Positions 63,621-64,000 of a stretch of DNA of 64,000 nucleotides are shown in pieces. The notes beneath the pieces were generated by a model. It saw nothing but the letters and a program-made list of their open reading frames with translations. It had not been told where the DNA came from and did no database searches. The stretch's first letter is position 1. Each line of letters begins with the position of its first letter. Origin of the DNA: Apostichopus japonicus (lineage: Eukaryota > Echinodermata > Holothuroidea > Aspidochirotida > Stichopodidae); assembly GCF_037975245.1 (NCBI RefSeq), contig NC_092571.1, positions 543,501-607,500 of the forward strand, read 5' to 3'. Position numbers and translations under genes: made by a program.

Positions 63621-63889
63621 TGTCCCGCTTCAGAGCACTCGTATTGTCAGTACGAGCAGTATGAATATCATCTTTCTATCAGATCAAAGTTAGGTACTGT
63701 TCGTATACCGTGTCCATACCATTCCTTATGAACATGACATTGGAGTACAGTTTAGAGCGGTATTTGTATTAGGCAATTGTCCCAACTGGCTGGAAGTTGA
63801 CCATCAGAATAAATTACGCACATCAATTAAGTTTTACAGTATAACCATTTAAACTTGCAGGGGCAGCTAAGGTCCATGACGGCATGCAG

Positions 63890-64000
63890 GCTGGCTTCAA
63901 TTTGTAAACTGGAACCTACAGTCCCTGTGCAACAAATGTGATCAAGCAATGGAATATGTCATAGAAAATAAAATTGATATATCCTTCTTCACTGAAACAT
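63890..64000 (+). mobile_element. Start of a LINE endonuclease domain, runs off the window
   Basis: The plus strand reads NWNLQSLCNKCDQAMEYVIE NKIDISFFTET. N.RSL.NK......I....DI...TETW is the opening motif of APE-type endonucleases in non-LTR retrotransposon ORF2. Confidence 0.65.

Overview
The window is intron-rich, AT-leaning and dense in transposable elements and minisatellites. It has GT/AG-spliced exons, AATAAA signals and non-LTR retrotransposon and hAT-like relics, so it is animal nuclear DNA. The gene set (adducin, an inositol-dehydrogenase-like Gfo/Idh/MocA oxidoreductase, a Ly6/uPAR protein) and the style of repeats suggest a marine invertebrate deuterostome. An echinoderm is my best guess, but this is inference. 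No prokaryotic, organellar, rRNA or CRISPR content is seen.

Layout. (1) About 458-14125, plus strand: the 3' half of an adducin gene, with exons at 458-686, 4197-4361, 5698-~5996, ~6381-6475, 8242-8335 and 13925-14125. A LINE fragment, MITEs, a tRNA-derived SINE and minisatellites lie in its introns. Four of the six exons carry frame disruptions. (2) 14126-21540: 3' flank with AATAAA at 15357, then foldback modules (17.5-18.9 kb) and a cluster of tRNA-like SINE heads (19.0-19.6 kb). (3) About 21541-35390, minus strand: a multi-exon gene whose central exons resemble an uncharacterised transposase-like family (WHG.N..KK / NHFWYC / WTGLLHH / ARN...IDYQKHK signatures). Its C-terminal exons chain in phase into a Ser/Lys-rich tail. 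Its introns hold a 29-bp x 21 array, a 50-bp array and an unrelated reverse-transcriptase relic. (4) 35.7-44.3 kb: dispersed repeats with nuclear-receptor-like DR1 sites, several hAT-type MITEs with exact 8-bp target duplications, a CR1-like LINE broken by a 607-bp insertion, a 50-bp-arm foldback and a 90-bp satellite with a 276-bp higher-order period. (5) 45241-47211, plus strand: an intact three-exon Ly6/uPAR-type protein of 138 aa. (6) 48.9-50.1 kb: a strand-asymmetric CT-rich minisatellite. (7) 51478-61112, minus strand: an intact seven-exon Gfo/Idh/MocA dehydrogenase of 349 aa. Two near-identical ~1.35-kb hAT-like elements lie in opposite orientation in introns 3 and 5, flanking exons 4 and 5. 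(8) 61.1-64.0 kb: mostly unassigned, ending in a possible BEL/Pao gag relic and the start of a LINE endonuclease that runs off the window.

The protein-coding genes show no functional link to each other. The most interesting non-genic signal is a ~110-bp hairpin-bearing module found inside several hAT-like MITEs whose terminal repeats differ. Next is the inverted element pair around two exons of the dehydrogenase. I did not find a convincing new multi-gene system.
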